From Lachnospiraceae bacterium UBA3689 (GTDB lineage: Bacteria; Bacillota; Clostridia; Lachnospirales; Lachnospiraceae), in contig DFIU01000019.1 in assembly GCA_002371465.1 (NCBI GenBank), positions 44,466 through 65,144 on the forward strand: a DNA stretch of 20,679 bases, given 5' to 3'. The notes under the pieces were generated by a model, which did not search any database, was not told where the DNA came from, and saw only the letters and a program-made list of their open reading frames with translations. A program made the translations under genes and the position numbers. This document shows positions 1 to 7,344 of this stretch, piece by piece (position 1 is the stretch's first letter; the number at the start of each line of letters is the position of its first letter).

Positions 1-1191
1 CTGGCTCTTCTTGGTCGGGATGGTGGTATTTCTCGGAATCAGAACCGTGGAAACGCCGCCCATGGTCTCGATGGAAAGGGACAGGGGAGTGACATCCAGA
101 AGAAGGATATCGCCGGCGCCCTTGTCCCCTGCCAACTTGCCGCCCTGGATGGAAGCGCCCAGCGCAACGCACTCATCCGGGTTCAGGTTCTTGGAAGGCT
201 CCTTGCCGGTCAGGCTTCTGACCTTATCGACAACAGCCGGGATTCTGGTGGAGCCGCCGACCAGGAGGATCTTGGACAGGTCGCTGTTGGTAAGGCCCGC
301 GTCCTGCATAGCCTTCTGAACCGGAGTGACGGTCCGCTCTACCAGGTCTTTAGTCAGTTCGTCGAACTTGGCCCGGGTCAGGTCCATATCAAAGTGCTTG
401 GGACCGTCCTGGGTCGCTGTGATGAAGGGCAGGTTGATGTTGGTCGTGGTTGCGGAGGACAGTTCCTTCTTCGCCTTCTCTGCCGCTTCTCTGATTCTCT
501 GCAGAGCCATCGTATCCTTGGACAGGTCGATGCCTTCCTTCTGCTTGAAGTCCTCAATCATGTAGTTGGCAACCGCATTGTCGAAGTCGTCGCCGCCCAG
601 ATGACCGTCGCCGTTGGTAGCCAAGACTTCGATGACGCCGTCGCCGATCTCGATGATGGAGACATCGAAGGTACCGCCGCCCAGGTCGTAGACCATGATC
701 TTCTGGTCCTGCTCATTGTCAAGTCCGTAAGCCAGGGCTGCCGCCGTCGGCTCATTGATGATTCTCTTGACGTCAAGTCCCGCGATTTTGCCGGCGTTCT
801 TGGTCGCCTGCCGCTGGGAGTCGTTGAAGTAAGCCGGTACGGTGATGACTGCTTCCGTGATCTTCTCGCCGGTGTAAGCTTCCGCGTCACTCTTCAGCTT
901 CTGCAGAATCATTGCGGAGATCTGCTCCGGCGTCCATTCCTTGCCGCCTGCCTGAACTTTCTCAGCAGTTCCCATCTTTCTTTTTATAGAAGAAACGGTG
1001 TTGTCCGCATTGGTGACAGCCTGGCGCTTAGCCGGTTCGCCGACCAGGCGCTCGCCGTTTTTGGTAAATGCCACAACGGACGGTGTGGTTCTTGCGCCCT
1101 CCGCATTGGCGATGACGGTCGGCTGACCGCCTTCCATAACGGCGACACAGCTGTTGGTTGTACCTAAGTCAATTCCGATAATCTTGCTCAT
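1..1191 (-). CDS. dnaK: Chaperone DnaK (Hsp70), N-terminal part, cut by window edge
   Basis: ATP-driven cytoplasmic Hsp70 chaperone that binds exposed hydrophobic peptides and works with GrpE and DnaJ. The 397 visible codons begin MSKIIGIDLGTTNSCV, the phosphate-1 motif. Lys70 lies in SSIKRKMG, DLGGGTFDVS is at about residues 169-178, and a GGSTRIP segment follows. The visible end (VLIPRNTTIPTKKSQ) is in the start of the substrate-binding domain. About 220 C-terminal residues lie outside the window, judged by the usual length of about 620. The nucleotide-binding domain lacks the extra segment of Gram-negative DnaK, which fits a Firmicute. AGGAGG sits 8 bases before the ATG. It is the third gene of hrcA-grpE-dnaK and should share CIRCE/HrcA heat-shock control; dnaJ is expected just beyond the left edge. 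Confidence 0.97.
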   Translation of the reverse strand, partial: MSKIIGIDLGTTNSCVAVMEGGQPTVIANAEGARTTPSVVAFTKNGERLVGEPAKRQAVTNADNTVSSIKRKMGTAEKVQAGGKEWTPEQISAMILQKLKSDAEAYTGEKITEAVITVPAYFNDSQRQATKNAGKIAGLDVKRIINEPTAAALAYGLDNEQDQKIMVYDLGGGTFDVSIIEIGDGVIEVLATNGDGHLGGDDFDNAVANYMIEDFKQKEGIDLSKDTMALQRIREAAEKAKKELSSATTTNINLPFITATQDGPKHFDMDLTRAKFDELTKDLVERTVTPVQKAMQDAGLTNSDLSKILLVGGSTRIPAVVDKVRSLTGKEPSKNLNPDECVALGASIQGGKLAGDKGAGDILLLDVTPLSLSIETMGGVSTVLIPRNTTIPTKKSQ

Positions 1192-1256
1192 AATCACTGC
1201 CTCCTAAACTGATTTTGTAATTCTGCATGTTAAAAATGTTCCCTGCGCCGCCTCAT

Positions 1257-2033
1257 TTAGTTGGCGACCTGAACCATGGAATGTCTGACCACGGTCCCTC
1301 TATAGGTATACCCCTTCTGGAGTTCCTGCACGACGACATTGTCGCCGTACTGATCGTCGTCGATGTGCATGACGGCGTTGTGCAGATTCGGGTCGAATTC
1401 TTTTCCGACCGCCTCAATGGGCTCGATGCCGATATCCGACAGAGCCTTTTCAAACTGCTTCTTCATCTGCGTCATGCCCTGGGCAAAGGCATCTTCCTTC
1501 GCCTCCTCCGGAATCTGGGACAACCCCCGCTCCAGATTGTCAAGGACCGGGAGAATCTTCTCCATCACGTCCCTGACCGCGAAACTGTAGAGGTCAGACT
1601 TTTCCTTTTCAGACCGGCTTCTGAAGTTCTGATATTCCGCCAGGGTTCTTTGGTAGCGGTCCTTCAGATCGGCGATCTGGGCATCCTTTTTCTCCAGCTC
1701 CTTGCGGGTCTTAAAGTCTAAAGCCTTGCCCTGCTCGCCGTCATCCCCGGAAGCGACTCCGGCATCCCCTTCCGATCCGGCAGCCTCGTCAGCTATTTCA
1801 GAAACCTCGCTGGTCTCATCACCAGATGAAGCACTTTCTTCCTTTGATGTCGTTTCTGAAGATTCCTTTGCCGCGTCTGTCACGGCGTCCTTCCCCTCAT
1901 CAGCTGGTTCCGATGCCGGGGAAACTCCTTCCGGGCTTGTCTCTTGAGCGGATGCTGCCGTCTCGTCGACTTTCGTCCCAGTCCCAGTATCCTGGGCAGA
2001 GGACTTAAGTGTTTCTTCCTTCCTGTCTTCCAT
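1257..2033 (-). CDS. grpE: GrpE, nucleotide exchange factor of DnaK
   Basis: GrpE releases ADP from DnaK and resets its cycle. The protein is 258 residues from the ATG chosen here. Residues 1 to about 105 are acidic and low in complexity (rich in E, S, D, A). A long coiled coil (about 107-160, LEKKDAQIADLKDRYQRTL) follows, then the C-terminal beta domain with FDPNLHNAVMHIDD and the closing GYTYRGTVVRHSMVQVAN. The tail makes it longer than the usual 180-210 residues. The ATG lies one base past the hrcA stop (TAG-C-ATG), which points to translational coupling. The nearest good ribosome site, GGGAGG, is about 21 bases upstream, so an in-frame TTG or CTG a few codons earlier could be the true start. 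A 65-base gap separates it from dnaK. Confidence 0.95.
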   Translation of the reverse strand: MEDRKEETLKSSAQDTGTGTKVDETAASAQETSPEGVSPASEPADEGKDAVTDAAKESSETTSKEESASSGDETSEVSEIADEAAGSEGDAGVASGDDGEQGKALDFKTRKELEKKDAQIADLKDRYQRTLAEYQNFRSRSEKEKSDLYSFAVRDVMEKILPVLDNLERGLSQIPEEAKEDAFAQGMTQMKKQFEKALSDIGIEPIEAVGKEFDPNLHNAVMHIDDDQYGDNVVVQELQKGYTYRGTVVRHSMVQVAN

Positions 2034-2034
2034 G

Positions 2035-3144
2035 CTACTCAATGTCAGGTACGACCTCCCTTTCCTTCTTGTGATCCGGTATCGCCGGCTGTTTCTTAAA
2101 TGCCTCATTGAGGGATGCTTTCATCGTTTTCAGATTCTCCATAACCCGCTCGTAGTCCATCCGCTTGGGACCGATGATTCCGATGGTCCCCTGGAGTCCC
2201 TCGCCCAGGTCGTAGCTGGCGGTCACAACGCTGCAGTCTTTCATCGAATCGTCGCTGTTCTCATCCCCGATGTAGACCTGGATGCCGTCGCTGCCATTTG
2301 CCTCCTGCTCCTCCGTATCCTTGACCAGTTCCTTTAAGGAATCCTTGGTTTCCAGGGTGGAAATCAGGCGGCTTGCCTTCTGCCCGTCAGCCAGCTCCGG
2401 ATATTTGAAAATATTATTGGCGCCGCTGGTGTAGATCTCCATATTTTCATCGGTCTCGGCGCGGATGACGTCGGCTATGGTATCCAGGACCTCATTGACG
2501 ATGGAGCTATGCTCGCCCGCCTCCTCCTTGATGTTGGAAATAAGACCCAGGTTGATGTCCGCCAGGGACAAGCCGTTGAGACGGGTATTTAAGAGCAGGT
2601 TGAGCTTTAAGACCTGCTCATCCGTGATATCGTCTTTTAAATCAATGATATGGTTCTTGACGATATTGCCGTCGATCACAACGACATTTAACAGCTGTCT
2701 GGGGTTGAGCTTGGACAGCTGGATGAACTTGACCTTATTGCGCTTGTAAGAGGGCGCAGAGATCATGGTCGTGTACTGGGTATTGGCTGCCAGGTACTGA
2801 ACAACCTTTTTTAACAGTTCCTCCATACGGCTGGTTCTGGCGATCATTAAGGAGTTGACCGCCTGCTCCTGCTGGGCCGTCTCTTCTTCTTTCTTCTGCT
2901 TCTCCTGCAGGCGGTTGACATAAAAGCGATAGCCCTTGTCGGTCGGAATCCGTCCCGCGGAGGTGTGTGGCTGTACAATCAGTCCCAATTCCTCGAGATC
3001 ACTCATCTCATTTCGGATGGTCGCCGAACTCAGATGCAGATCCGTATACTTGGAAATCGTTCTGGATCCCACCGGTTCGCCGGTCTCCATATAGGTCTGA
3101 ATGATGGCATCGAGGATGGTTGCCTTTCTCGAATCCAGTTCCAT
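2035..3144 (-). CDS. hrcA: HrcA, heat-shock repressor binding CIRCE
   Basis: HrcA represses class I heat-shock genes by binding the CIRCE inverted repeat; its activity is known to depend on the GroEL chaperonin. The predicted protein has 369 residues. The N-terminal winged helix starts MELDSRKATILDAI and carries EPVGSRTISK, SSATIRNEMSDLEE and TSAGRIPTDKGYRFYV. The GAF-like middle and C-terminal parts end near GLQGTIGIIGPKRMDYERV, the conserved HrcA C-terminal block. The ATG at 3144 has AGGAAG 10 bases upstream. A TTG at 3171 would add nine residues and is a less likely start. A perfect CIRCE and a good sigma-A promoter lie directly upstream, so the gene is almost certainly self-regulated and is the first gene of the operon. 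Confidence 0.97.
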   Translation of the reverse strand: MELDSRKATILDAIIQTYMETGEPVGSRTISKYTDLHLSSATIRNEMSDLEELGLIVQPHTSAGRIPTDKGYRFYVNRLQEKQKKEEETAQQEQAVNSLMIARTSRMEELLKKVVQYLAANTQYTTMISAPSYKRNKVKFIQLSKLNPRQLLNVVVIDGNIVKNHIIDLKDDITDEQVLKLNLLLNTRLNGLSLADINLGLISNIKEEAGEHSSIVNEVLDTIADVIRAETDENMEIYTSGANNIFKYPELADGQKASRLISTLETKDSLKELVKDTEEQEANGSDGIQVYIGDENSDDSMKDCSVVTASYDLGEGLQGTIGIIGPKRMDYERVMENLKTMKASLNEAFKKQPAIPDHKKEREVVPDIE

Positions 3145-3181
3145 CTGGTCCCTGCTTCCTTTCCGTTTCAATTTCGTTTGT

Positions 3182-3214
3182 ATGTTAGCACTCAGATATA
3201 TAGAGTGCTAACAT
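3182..3214 (-). promoter_or_regulatory. CIRCE operator of the hrcA-grpE-dnaK operon
   Basis: The canonical CIRCE arms TTAGCACTC (3185-3193) and GAGTGCTAA (3203-3211) are both perfect, with the standard 9-base spacer. The symmetry extends three more bases on each side, giving 12-base arms. It lies just downstream of the -10 box, in the early transcribed leader, the usual place for HrcA to block transcription. Confidence 0.97.
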
Positions 3215-3223
3215 CTATAGAGT

Positions 3224-3252
3224 AATATAGCCCCGCCCGGGATTCTTGTCAA
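3224..3252 (-). promoter_or_regulatory. Sigma-A promoter of hrcA-grpE-dnaK
   Basis: Read on the minus strand, TTGACA (3252-3247, perfect -35) is followed by a 17-base spacer and TATATT (3229-3224, five of six matches to the -10 consensus). The predicted start near 3217 is a few bases before CIRCE. The -35 box lies inside the palindrome TTCTTG-A-CAAGAA (3243-3255). Confidence 0.85.
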
Positions 3253-3260
3253 GAACGATT

Positions 3261-3431
3261 TTACATCTGATGGAGGACGACGGCATACTCGTCATCCAGC
3301 CGATAATAGGGACACTCATCCTTGGCAGAGGTATAGAAGCGATAGACTTCGTCCTCATCCATATCCATACCGCAGAGACCGGTCCCATCCTCCTCGTCGA
3401 TCATATAGTTGGAACAGCTGTCACAGATCAT
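3261..3431 (-). CDS. Small four-cysteine protein, DUF6472-like
   Basis: A 56-residue acidic cytoplasmic protein with Cys3, Cys6, Cys20 and Cys40 (MICDSCSNYMIDEED; GLCGMDMDEDE; ECPYYRLDDEY). The pattern matches my memory of the small DUF6472 family of Clostridia, whose function is unknown. The four cysteines could bind zinc, which is inference. The ATG is chosen because AGAGGA lies six bases upstream; a TTG at 3524 would add 31 basic residues with no such support. It lies 106 bases after uvrB on the same strand with no visible terminator between, so it may be co-transcribed with uvrB. Confidence 0.8.
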   Translation of the reverse strand: MICDSCSNYMIDEEDGTGLCGMDMDEDEVYRFYTSAKDECPYYRLDDEYAVVLHQM

Positions 3432-3537
3432 GTTAAATCCTCTTTTCTTATCATCTCTACCTGCTCTTTTGCCCGTGTTCTCTCTTTTCCTTTTCGGCTT
3501 ATCAAGCCACCCATAACAGTTCAATCCGCAGCGCTTT

Positions 3538-5658
3538 TTACGCCATGCCGCCCCGGTTGGGTCTGCGGCGCTTCTTATAAAAGGATTTGCCCATATGCCT
3601 GGGCTGGTCCATGGAACTTGGTCCGTCGCCTGTCTTGGAGGACTTGCGGTGAGCCCGTCTCACTCGTCTTTCTGTATCCTCCACGTCCTCCAGATTCTTG
3701 CGGAGGTCCGCCATCTGGTCACGCAGCTCGGCAGCCATCTCGAAGTTAAGTTCCGCTGCCGCCGCCCGCATCTGCTTTTCGACCTTCCCGATCAGGTCCT
3801 CCAGCTCCTCGCGGGTCATATCCTCGGGGTCCTTGCCCAGGCTCTGCTGGGTCTTCGCCACATCCCGTGCCGTTGAAATGAGGTCGCGGACCGCCTTTTG
3901 AATGGTCTGGGGCGTGATGCCGTGGTCCTCATTGTACTGCATCTGGATCCTGCGGCGGCGCCTGGTCTCCTCGATCGCCCGCTTCATGGAATCGGTCTCG
4001 TTATCCGCATACATGATGACGCGGCCCTCCGAATTTCGAGCCGCCCGGCCTATGGTCTGAATCAGGGAGGTCTCGCTTCTAAGGAAGCCCTCCTTGTCCG
4101 CGTCCAGAATGGCGACCAGGGTGATTTCCGGTATATCAAGCCCCTCCCGAAGAAGATTGATGCCGACCAGAACGTCAAAGCCATCTAAGCGCATATCCCG
4201 GATAATCGCCATCCGCTCCAGTGAGTCGATATCCGAGTGCAGGTAGCGGACCCGGATGCCCAGATCCTTCATGTAGTCGGTCAGATCCTCCGCCATCCGC
4301 TTGGTCAGCGTCGTGATCAGAATCTTGTGGTGGAGAGCAACCTCCCGGTTGACCTCGCCAACCAGGTCGTCGATCTGGCCCTCGATCGGGCGGACTTCAA
4401 CATCCGGGTCCAACAAACCGGTCGGCCGGATCACCTGCTCCGCCCGCATCAGTTCGTGGGTCCGTTCATATTCGCCGGGGGTCGCGGACACAAAGAGGAT
4501 CTGGTCGATATGCTGTTCAAACTCCGGAAAGGTTAAAGGCCGGTTATCCAGGGCGCTGGGCAGGCGGAAACCGTAGCGGACCAGGGTCTCCTTGCGGCTC
4601 CTATCCCCATTGTACATAGCGCCGATCTGGGGAATGGTCCGGTGGGACTCATCCACAATAATAAGGAAATTGTTCTGAAAATAATCGATCAGAGTGTAGG
4701 GCGGTTCGCCCTCTGCCCGCCCCGTCAAATGGCGGGAGTAATTTTCGATGCCGGAGCAAAAACCTGTCTCCTTCATCATTTCGATATCAAAGTCAGTGCG
4801 TTCCTCGATCCGCTGGGCTTCAATGAACTGGTCATTTGCCTTAAAGGCTCGGACCTGCTCCTCCTTCTCCTGCTCAATGCTCTGGCAGGCGGCGTTCATT
4901 TTATCCTGGGGAACGACGTAGAATGAGGCCGGGTAGAGGGGGGCGTAGCTTAATTCCTGCTGGACAGCCCCGGTCAGGGGATCCACCTTGGAGACCCGGT
5001 CGATCTCGTCTCCGAAAAATTCGATCCGAAGCGCGTAATCACTGGTATCCGCCGGGATCACTTCCAGTGTATCCCCCTTGGCGCGGAAGGTACCGCGGTG
5101 GAAATCCACCTCGTTCCGCTCATACTGCATATCGATCAGTTCCCGGATCAGCTCGTCCCGGTCCTTCTCCATACCGGGCCGGACCGACGTCATCATGTTC
5201 ATGAAATCATCCGGCGCGCCGATGCCGTAGATACAGGAGACTGAGGCGACGATGATCACATCTTTGCGCTCGCTCAAGGAAGACAGGGCGGACAGGCGGA
5301 GCTTGTCGATCTCGTCGTTGACGGCGGAATCCTTGGCGATGTAAGTATCCGAAGAGGGGACATAGGCTTCCGGCTGATAGTAGTCGTAGTAGGAGACGAA
5401 GTATTCGACAGCATTTTCCGGGAAGAACTCCTTGAACTCACTGTAGAGCTGGGCTGCCAGGGTCTTGTTATGGGCGATCACAAGAGTAGGTTTTTGTACC
5501 TGCTGGATCACATTTGCCATCGTAAAGGTCTTACCGGATCCGGTGACACCCAGCAGGGTCTGGGCCTGGTTGCCCTCTTTAAAGCCCTGTACCAGTTCAC
5601 GGATCGCTTCCGGCTGGTCGCCGGTCGGCTGATAGTCCGAATGAAGTTTAAATTCCAT
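3538..5658 (-). CDS. uvrB: UvrABC system protein B (excision nuclease helicase subunit)
   Basis: UvrB is loaded on damaged DNA by UvrA, verifies the lesion and positions UvrC for incision in nucleotide excision repair. The predicted protein has 706 residues. Walker A GVTGSGKT is at 37-44, the beta-hairpin region reads YYDYYQPEAYVPSSDTYI, the Walker B/DEAD-type box is IIVDESH, and helicase motif VI includes QTIGRAARN. A C-terminal UVR domain (EKQMRAAAAELNFEMAAELRDQM) contacts UvrC. About 50 further basic residues (RRVRRAHRKSS, KKRRRPNRGG) make it longer than the usual 660-670. The ATG has AAAGG seven bases upstream. A terminator hairpin ends only 18 bases before the start, so the promoter is unclear. 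I see no SOS box in the leader. Confidence 0.98.
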   Translation of the reverse strand: MEFKLHSDYQPTGDQPEAIRELVQGFKEGNQAQTLLGVTGSGKTFTMANVIQQVQKPTLVIAHNKTLAAQLYSEFKEFFPENAVEYFVSYYDYYQPEAYVPSSDTYIAKDSAVNDEIDKLRLSALSSLSERKDVIIVASVSCIYGIGAPDDFMNMMTSVRPGMEKDRDELIRELIDMQYERNEVDFHRGTFRAKGDTLEVIPADTSDYALRIEFFGDEIDRVSKVDPLTGAVQQELSYAPLYPASFYVVPQDKMNAACQSIEQEKEEQVRAFKANDQFIEAQRIEERTDFDIEMMKETGFCSGIENYSRHLTGRAEGEPPYTLIDYFQNNFLIIVDESHRTIPQIGAMYNGDRSRKETLVRYGFRLPSALDNRPLTFPEFEQHIDQILFVSATPGEYERTHELMRAEQVIRPTGLLDPDVEVRPIEGQIDDLVGEVNREVALHHKILITTLTKRMAEDLTDYMKDLGIRVRYLHSDIDSLERMAIIRDMRLDGFDVLVGINLLREGLDIPEITLVAILDADKEGFLRSETSLIQTIGRAARNSEGRVIMYADNETDSMKRAIEETRRRRRIQMQYNEDHGITPQTIQKAVRDLISTARDVAKTQQSLGKDPEDMTREELEDLIGKVEKQMRAAAAELNFEMAAELRDQMADLRKNLEDVEDTERRVRRAHRKSSKTGDGPSSMDQPRHMGKSFYKKRRRPNRGGMA

Positions 5659-5676
5659 ACCTGAGCCTTTCCAGCG

Positions 5677-5708
5677 AAAAAACTCCGAGGGCAGATCCCC
5701 CGGAGTTT
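5677..5708 (-). terminator. Intrinsic terminator after ftsX
   Basis: Read on the minus strand, AAACTCCG (5708-5701) pairs with CGGAGTTT (5687-5680). Inside it GGG/CCC adds three pairs after one mismatch, with a five-base loop. A run of six T follows (5682-5677). It is placed 17 bases after the ftsX stop and should end the cdaR-ftsE-ftsX transcript. Confidence 0.85.
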
Positions 5709-5725
5709 CGCTTCTCTTTTTATGC

Positions 5726-6634
5726 TTATACTTCCAAATGCTTCCGCACCGTCGACGCCGCACCGATCAAACCGATGCCGACACCCAGGATAATTCCAAC
5801 CGGAGCCAGATAACGGAAGAGCTGTCCTACGTTTAAAAGGACCTGACCCATATCTGCCAGCCCGTTAAAACGGGACAGGAAGGTCCGGACCAGCCAGCCA
5901 TAAGAGAAATACAAAATAACCAGCGGCAGCAGGGACCCGATCAGTCCCAGTAAGAGACCCTCCACGATAAAGGGCATGCGGACGAAATGATCCGTCGCGC
6001 CGATCCACTTCATGATTGCGATTTCATCCTTGCGGACCGTGATACCGACATTGACCGTGTTGGAAATGAGGATGGTCGCGACGATCAGCAGGATGATGAT
6101 GACGCCGATCGAAATGTAGGTAAAGATCCGGTTAAAGTCTCTGAGCGTCTTGGCAGCGCCGGAACTCTGGTTGACCTGGCGGACATTCTGAATGGTCTGG
6201 ATCTGGTGGACGACCGCATCCTGATTTTCGATCTTATCGACCAGGACCGTGTAGCTTGCCGAATTGGCGATGGGGTTGTCCTTAAAGCCCTCCGCCAGTT
6301 CCGGATTATTTTTAAAATAATCCTTCTGGTAGATCTTCCAGGCCTCATCCGCTGAGGTAAAAGTGACCTCCGTCACATGGTCCAGATTTTTAATCTCATT
6401 TCCAATCTCCTGCATGCGGGCATCCGTGGTCCCCTCTTCAAAGAAGACCGTGACGCCGACCCTCTCTTCCAGATCGGTCCGAACCGCGTTGACATTCATG
6501 ATGATCGAGAAGAATACGCCGAACAGGAAGATGCACGCCGTCATGGTCGCGATGGAAGCAATCGAGAACATCTTGTTGCGGGCAATGTTCTTGATTCCCT
6601 GCTTGATATTGTATCCGAGTGAACTAAGCCTCAA
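5726..6634 (-). CDS. ftsX: Cell division ABC transporter permease FtsX
   Basis: FtsX is the membrane partner of FtsE. In Gram-positive bacteria the pair controls peptidoglycan hydrolases from outside the membrane. The predicted protein has 302 residues: a cytoplasmic start (MRLSSLGYNIKQGIKNI), TM1 at about 23-48, an extracellular loop of about 115 residues, then three helices (IGVIIILLIVATIL; FIVEGLLLGLIGSLLPLVIL; LAPVGIILGVGIGLIG). The short charged end is VRKHLEV. I chose the TTG at 6634, with AGGAAGG eight bases upstream, because its product matches the usual FtsX N-terminus. A TTG at 6652 would add six residues. The gene overlaps the ftsE end by 11 bases, so translation is probably coupled. 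A terminator follows at once. Confidence 0.95.
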   Translation of the reverse strand: MRLSSLGYNIKQGIKNIARNKMFSIASIATMTACIFLFGVFFSIIMNVNAVRTDLEERVGVTVFFEEGTTDARMQEIGNEIKNLDHVTEVTFTSADEAWKIYQKDYFKNNPELAEGFKDNPIANSASYTVLVDKIENQDAVVHQIQTIQNVRQVNQSSGAAKTLRDFNRIFTYISIGVIIILLIVATILISNTVNVGITVRKDEIAIMKWIGATDHFVRMPFIVEGLLLGLIGSLLPLVILYFSYGWLVRTFLSRFNGLADMGQVLLNVGQLFRYLAPVGIILGVGIGLIGAASTVRKHLEV

Positions 6635-7307
6635 TGTAACCGCCTTCCTCAACGTCGCGCGCGATCGTACCTCTGCGCATCGTGATGACGCGCTTCTGGA
6701 AATGGTCCACCAGTTCCTTGTCGTGGGTGACGACCAGCACCGTTGTTCCGTTGTTATTGATGGTTTCCAGCAGCTTCATAATCTCGTAAGAGTTATGGGG
6801 GTCCAGGTTTCCGGTCGGCTCGTCCGCCAGAAGAATCTTGGGCCGGTTGACGATCGCCCTTGCAATCGCCACTCTCTGCTGCTCACCGCCGGAGAGCTGA
6901 CGCGGAAGATTCCTGTATTTCTCCGCCAGACCGACTTCCTTTAAGCACTGGGGTACCCGTTTCCGGATCACCCTGCCGGAAGCGCCGACGGCGTGCATGG
7001 CAAGCGCCACATTTTCAAATACGTTCATCTCTCCCAACAGACGGAAGTCCTGAAATACGACGCCGATATCCCTGCGGTAAGCCGGGACAGCCTTGTGCTT
7101 CATCGTGTTCAGAACGTGACCATTTACCGTAATCATTCCGTGAGTCGGCTCGATCTCCTTTAAAAGGAGCCGGATCAGCGTAGACTTGCCTGAACCGCTG
7201 TCGCCAACGAGGAAGACGAATTCCCCTTTGTCGACGTGGAGAGAAATCTCATCTACCGCAGGTAGGCCCTTTTCATAGGTCTTGCTGACGCGGTCAAGAT
7301 CGATCAT
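6624..7307 (-). CDS. ftsE: Cell division ATP-binding protein FtsE
   Basis: FtsE is the ABC ATPase that drives FtsX and couples division-site events to cell-wall hydrolase activity at the inner face of the membrane. The predicted 227 residues match the family length. Walker A is GDSGSGKST (35-43), the Q-loop is in VVFQDFRLL (Gln86), the signature is LSGGEQQ (138-144), Walker B is ILLADEP (158-164) and the switch histidine is in VVTHD (His195). AGGAGG lies five bases before the ATG. It starts 37 bases after the cdaR-like gene on the same strand, so the three genes probably form one transcript. Confidence 0.97.
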   Translation of the reverse strand: MIDLDRVSKTYEKGLPAVDEISLHVDKGEFVFLVGDSGSGKSTLIRLLLKEIEPTHGMITVNGHVLNTMKHKAVPAYRRDIGVVFQDFRLLGEMNVFENVALAMHAVGASGRVIRKRVPQCLKEVGLAEKYRNLPRQLSGGEQQRVAIARAIVNRPKILLADEPTGNLDPHNSYEIMKLLETINNNGTTVLVVTHDKELVDHFQKRVITMRRGTIARDVEEGGYIEA

Positions 7308-7344
7308 AAATACCTCCTAATTCTAAGCGGGAGCTTTTCCTTTG

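Noticed and set aside
394..1167. A 257-codon plus-strand open frame opposite dnaK
   Set aside because: It is the antisense shadow of dnaK, whose minus-strand frame has clear Hsp70 motifs. It has no family resemblance of its own.
5659..5725. SOS (LexA) box before uvrB
   Set aside because: I looked for a CGAAC-N4-GTTCG type site and found only the terminator arms, which do not fit.
5658..5763. 35-codon N-terminal extension of UvrB
   Set aside because: The frame stays open but runs through the terminator into ftsX and does not resemble UvrB; the ATG at 5658 has a ribosome site and the normal UvrB start.
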